Source: Mycolicibacterium arenosum (GTDB lineage Bacteria; Actinomycetota; Actinomycetes; Mycobacteriales; Mycobacteriaceae). Taken from it: DNA of 64,000 nucleotides. Shown here piece after piece: positions 61,632-64,000 of this stretch. The stretch is taken from the NCBI RefSeq assembly GCF_024320865.1, contig NZ_JANDBD010000020.1, positions 1-64,000 of the forward strand, given 5' to 3'. The first letter of the stretch is position 1; the number at the start of each line of letters is the position of its first letter. The notes under the pieces were generated by a model. The model worked only from the letters and a program-made list of their open reading frames with translations, had not been told where the DNA came from and made no database searches. Made by a program: the position numbers and the translations under genes.

Positions 61632-61664
61632 GGACGACTCGATGGGATCACAGGTTGGAGGGTG

Positions 61665-62942
61665 ATGAGTACGCAGTCACGGGACGATCGGCCGCAGCTG
61701 CAGCGTCGGCTTGGTGTGTTCGACGCGGTGGTGATCGGCCTCGGATCGATGATCGGAGCGGGCATCTTCGCCGCGTTGGGACCGGCTGCGGCAGCGGCCG
61801 GGACTGGGTTGTTGGTGGGCCTGGCGCTCGCCGCAGTGGTGGCGTATTGCAACGCGACATCGTCGGCCCGGCTGGCCGCCCGGTATCCGCAGTCCGGTGG
61901 CACGTATGTGTACGGGCGGGAACGGTTGGGCGATTTTTGGGGCTACCTGGCTGGGTGGGCGTTCGTGGTCGGCAAGACCGCATCGTGTGCGGCGATGGCG
62001 TTGACCGTGGGCGCGTACGTCTGGCCCGCCCACGCCAACGCGGTCGCGGTCGCTGCCGTGGTTGCGCTGACCGCGGTGAACTATCGGGGCGTGCAGAAGT
62101 CAGCACTGCTGACCCGCGTGATAGTGGCCGGCGTCCTAGCAGTACTGGCTCTGGTCGTGGTGATTAGCGTGTCCTCGAGACACGCGGACGTTGGCCGTTT
62201 GGCCATCGGTGCCGACATCACCGTCGGTGGGGTGTTGCAGGCGGCCGGGTTGTTGTTCTTCGCCTTTGCCGGGTATGCCCGGATCGCCACGCTGGGTGAG
62301 GAGGTCCGCGACCCGGCGCGCACGATTCCTCGGGCGATCCCGCTGGCACTGGGAATCACGTTGGTCGTGTACGCGACGGTGGCGGTCGCGGTGCTCGCGG
62401 TGCTGGGCGCCGACCGGTTGGGCGCGTCGGCTGCCCCGTTGGCCGATGCGGTCCGCGCCGCCGGGGTGGGATGGCTGGTGCCGGTCGTGCAGGTCGGCGC
62501 GGCGATCGCCGCGCTGGGATCGCTGCTGGCCCTGGTGCTGGGGGTGTCGCGCACCACCTTGGCGATGGCCCGCGATCACCACTTGCCGCACGTGCTGGCC
62601 GCGGTGCACCCCCGATTCCAGATTCCGCATCGCGCCGAGCTGGCCGTTGCGGCGGTCGTCATCGTGGTCGCGGCGACCGTCGACGTGCGGGGCGCGATCG
62701 GCTTCTCGTCGTTCGGGGTGCTGATCTACTACGCGATCGCCAACGCCGCTGCCTGGACCCTAACTCCCGCTGAGGGCCGTCCCCCACGGATCGTGCCTGT
62801 GATCGGCGTGGCGGGCTGTGTGGTCCTGGCGTTCGCGTTGCCGCTGGTGTCGGTGATCGTCGGTGCCGCCGTCATCGTGGCCGGTGCGGTGCTCTACGGC
62901 CTGCGCCGAACACTGCGCAGCAGCTCACCCACATCGCCCTGA
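61665..62942 (+). CDS. APC-superfamily amino acid/amine permease
   Basis: A 425-residue transporter with about 12 membrane helices. The first helix carries the APC substrate motif GLGSMIGAGIFAAL (about residues 27-40). Later helices include FWGYLAGWAFVVGKTASCAA and ALAAVVAYCNATSSARLAAR. The tail is short. It should import or exchange amino acids, amines or related compounds by proton coupling. The ATG at 61665 follows GGAGGG. A probable PadR operator covers the promoter and the PadR gene follows on the other strand, 19 bases after the stop. Confidence 0.88.
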   Translation: MSTQSRDDRPQLQRRLGVFDAVVIGLGSMIGAGIFAALGPAAAAAGTGLLVGLALAAVVAYCNATSSARLAARYPQSGGTYVYGRERLGDFWGYLAGWAFVVGKTASCAAMALTVGAYVWPAHANAVAVAAVVALTAVNYRGVQKSALLTRVIVAGVLAVLALVVVISVSSRHADVGRLAIGADITVGGVLQAAGLLFFAFAGYARIATLGEEVRDPARTIPRAIPLALGITLVVYATVAVAVLAVLGADRLGASAAPLADAVRAAGVGWLVPVVQVGAAIAALGSLLALVLGVSRTTLAMARDHHLPHVLAAVHPRFQIPHRAELAVAAVVIVVAATVDVRGAIGFSSFGVLIYYAIANAAAWTLTPAEGRPPRIVPVIGVAGCVVLAFALPLVSVIVGAAVIVAGAVLYGLRRTLRSSSPTSP

Positions 62943-62961
62943 CGAGGGTAGCGCGTCGTCC

Positions 62962-63264
62962 TCACTGATCGCCGAGAACCTCGCGGGCCAACTCCGCCAA
63001 CGCTTTACGATCCTCGGCAAGCGCCTGCTTACCCGCCTTCGTCGCACGATAGACCCGCCGGGTGCGACCGTCCACGACCCGCTGCTGGGAGGTCAGCAGC
63101 CCGTCAGCTTCCAGACGGTGCAAGGTCGGATACAGGGTGCCGGGACTGATGTCATAGCCATGGCGCGCCAGTTCCTCGGTCAACCACGCACCATGAACGT
63201 CCTCGACCGCGGCGTGATGCAGAATGTGCAGCCGCACCGCGCCGCGTTGAAACTCCCTCATCAT
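62962..63264 (-). CDS. PadR-family regulator
   Basis: A 100-residue winged-helix repressor of the short PadR type (MMREFQRGAVRLHILHHAAV, LARHGYDISPGTLYPTLHRL and the wing VVDGRTRRVYRATKAGKQAL). The start at 63264 is decided by GAGGTGG just upstream; the frame to 63507 is not gene-like. A CCGATATCGG palindrome lies 29 bases upstream of its start, so autoregulation is likely. It is convergent with the permease gene, which it probably controls through the matching operator. Confidence 0.88.
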   Translation of the reverse strand: MMREFQRGAVRLHILHHAAVEDVHGAWLTEELARHGYDISPGTLYPTLHRLEADGLLTSQQRVVDGRTRRVYRATKAGKQALAEDRKALAELAREVLGDQ

Positions 63265-63292
63265 CCACCTCACAACCCATGCAGTGACGCAT

Positions 63293-63302
63293 CCGATATC
63301 GG
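63293..63302. promoter_or_regulatory. Probable PadR operator at the padR promoter
   Basis: The palindrome CCGATATCGG, identical to the core at 61612, lies 29 bases before the padR start. Confidence 0.65.
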
Positions 63303-63413
63303 GAACCGATCCTACCGGTGAGAGGCAGCTCGCAAGGCTGCCAGCCACGGCGGCGGCATTTGATGCGAAGCAGCGACCAGGGTCTCGATCACCATGAAGG
63401 CTATCGCCGTGGG

Positions 63414-63430
63414 ATATCGGTGACCGATAT
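63414..63430. promoter_or_regulatory. PadR-type dyad
   Basis: ATATCGGT and ACCGATAT flank a single central base and form a perfect 17-bp dyad built from the same half-site as the two CCGATATCGG operators. It lies between padR and the next rightward gene. Confidence 0.6.
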
Positions 63431-63521
63431 ATCCTCCCGAGACGAGAGATGCTGCGCAGATGGTGACGGCGGCGCACGTGACGTGGCGTGGGCAATCGAA
63501 GGGACATGATGACACCTGGAC

Positions 63522-63821
63522 GTGCGTGTCCGTCCGCGTCTGGACCTTGGTATCGTGAAGCGACATCGGCATCCGATATCTGAAAGCGAGCATGAGGCCG
63601 TGGGCGCTGAACACTCTCTGGACCGTGTCATCGATACGCTCACTGCCCGGTTTCCGGCACTCGACCGCGACACCATTGCTGACTGCGTCCACGCCACCCA
63701 CGCGCGGCTGCAGCGCAACGCCACCATCGACTCCCATTTGACCGCGCTGACTCAACGACAGGCCGGTGAGGCACTCGCTCGCCGCGCGGGCAGGCCCGAA
63801 TCGGTCTCGGACCCAATCTGA
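63522..63821 (+). CDS. Three-helix-bundle dimerisation-type small protein
   Basis: Up to 99 residues. The C-terminal 70 (SLDRVIDTLTARFPALDRDT, DCVHATHARLQRNATIDSHL, then ALTQRQAGEALARRAG) match the short helical family found beside mycobacterial transcription and ANTAR genes and annotated as a three-helix-bundle dimerisation domain. The first 25 residues look atypical; the GTG at 63600 could be the real start. A PadR-like half-site pair (ATCGGcatCCGAT, 63565-63577) overlaps the proposed coding start, which favours the internal start. The gene lies 36 bases before istA on the same strand. Confidence 0.6.
   Translation: MRVRPRLDLGIVKRHRHPISESEHEAVGAEHSLDRVIDTLTARFPALDRDTIADCVHATHARLQRNATIDSHLTALTQRQAGEALARRAGRPESVSDPI
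63565..63577. promoter_or_regulatory. PadR-type half-site pair before the small gene and istA
   Basis: ATCGG and CCGAT separated by three bases, followed by ATATC, resemble the other operators. It lies upstream of the probable internal start at 63600. Confidence 0.45.
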
Positions 63822-63857
63822 TCCGTACCGCGGCTACTGACGAGGACCGTGCCAGCC

Positions 63858-64000
63858 GATGCCGCAACCGTCGAGGGTCGAGCTCTATGCGGCGATTCGC
63901 CGGGATTCCCGGGCGGGGCTATCGGGGCGCGAAATCGAGCGCAAGCACGGCGTTGGCCGGCGCACCGTCAACGCGGCTCTGACCTCCGCCTGGCCGGCGC
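63858..64000 (+). CDS. istA: IS21-type transposase, partial (continues past the window)
   Basis: The first 47 codons read as the N-terminal helix-turn-helix of an IstA transposase (SRVELYAAIRRDSRAGLSGR, then ERKHGVGRRTVNAALTSAWP). They are nearly identical to the same region of the istA at 22538-24142, so the two elements belong to one IS21 subgroup despite different end sequences and cargo. The catalytic domain and istB lie outside the window. Confidence 0.88.

Larger units (their letters stand above)
61124..61664. other. Intergenic region holding the left end of the second IS21 element
   Basis: About 540 bases without a recognised gene. The first half is featureless; from 61414 it contains three end-type repeats, and at 61602-61631 a long dyad. 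Confidence 0.55.
61437..64000 (+). mobile_element. Second IS21-type element with APC permease/PadR cargo (incomplete)
   Basis: Bounded on the left by multiple end-type repeats and containing an istA that runs past the window end. Between the end and istA lie an APC permease, a PadR regulator and a small helical protein. The design copies the first element: the transposase module is placed at one side and passenger genes fill the space between istA's 5' side and the element end. Membership of the cargo in the element is inferred until the right end is seen. Confidence 0.65.

Noticed and set aside
1..64000. CRISPR arrays, tRNA or rRNA genes
   Set aside because: No regularly spaced repeats of CRISPR type and no tRNA or rRNA sequence were recognised on either strand by eye.

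Overview
The window is high-GC actinobacterial DNA, most likely from the order Mycobacteriales (Gordonia, Mycolicibacterium, Williamsia or Rhodococcus type). The evidence is the strong GC bias at third codon positions, frequent GTG starts, many ANTAR-domain regulators (PAS-ANTAR and GAF-ANTAR), a DUF7373-like lipoprotein, DUF3140/DUF6328/DUF7218-type small proteins and a secreted protein of mycobacterial style. A MobF relaxase, a VirB4-centred type IV secretion operon and several insertion sequences make a large conjugative plasmid or integrative conjugative element the best reading. No replication genes, integrase, VirD4 coupling protein or structural RNA genes were seen.

Layout. 0-8 kb: a truncated epoxide-hydrolase-like gene, a lipoprotein, a Ser/Thr kinase fused to a siderophore-binding-protein-like sensor domain, a ComF-like phosphoribosyltransferase, a sigma-region-4-like DNA-binding protein and a frameshifted conserved gene. 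8-11 kb: an Imm63-like gene and two small genes, each with the same structured leader repeat upstream and a strong GC hairpin downstream. 11-17.8 kb: an HTH/coiled-coil gene divergent from a giant TraA relaxase-helicase. 17.8-21.6 kb: a decayed region with gene remnants, small ANTAR proteins and one copy of a segment repeated at 43.8-44.5 kb. 21.65-25.9 kb: an IS21-family element whose multiple terminal repeats enclose istAB plus two passenger genes, a MarR regulator and a macrolide-type glycosyltransferase. 26-29.7 kb: a cluster of PAS/GAF/ANTAR signalling genes. 30-31 kb: an IS110-type transposase remnant. 31-42.5 kb: a catabolic island. A divergent pair of operons encodes a flavin hydroxylase, an extradiol dioxygenase, a C-C hydrolase and an amidohydrolase on one side, and a TetR regulator, a hydratase, an acylating acetaldehyde dehydrogenase, an aldolase and an acyltransferase on the other; a second TetR gene follows. 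A large inverted-repeat operator lies between the operons. 42.5-48 kb: stress-type small genes and several decayed genes, including a DNA ligase fragment without its catalytic lysine. 48-60.6 kb: the conjugation operon, transcribed right to left with stop/start overlaps at many junctions. 60.6-64 kb: a secreted protein, then the left end of a second IS21-type element whose passenger genes are an APC permease and a PadR regulator; its istA runs off the window.

How the parts work together. The catabolic island gives a complete meta-cleavage route: hydroxylation of an aromatic acid, extradiol cleavage, hydrolysis, hydration, aldol cleavage and conversion of acetaldehyde to acetyl-CoA. TraA with the 49.7-59.7 kb operon would move the element. 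The two cargo-carrying IS21 elements share the same plan (terminal repeats, passenger gene, passenger regulator, istA) with unrelated cargo, and are the most unusual feature together with the paired structured leaders at 9.4-10.3 kb.
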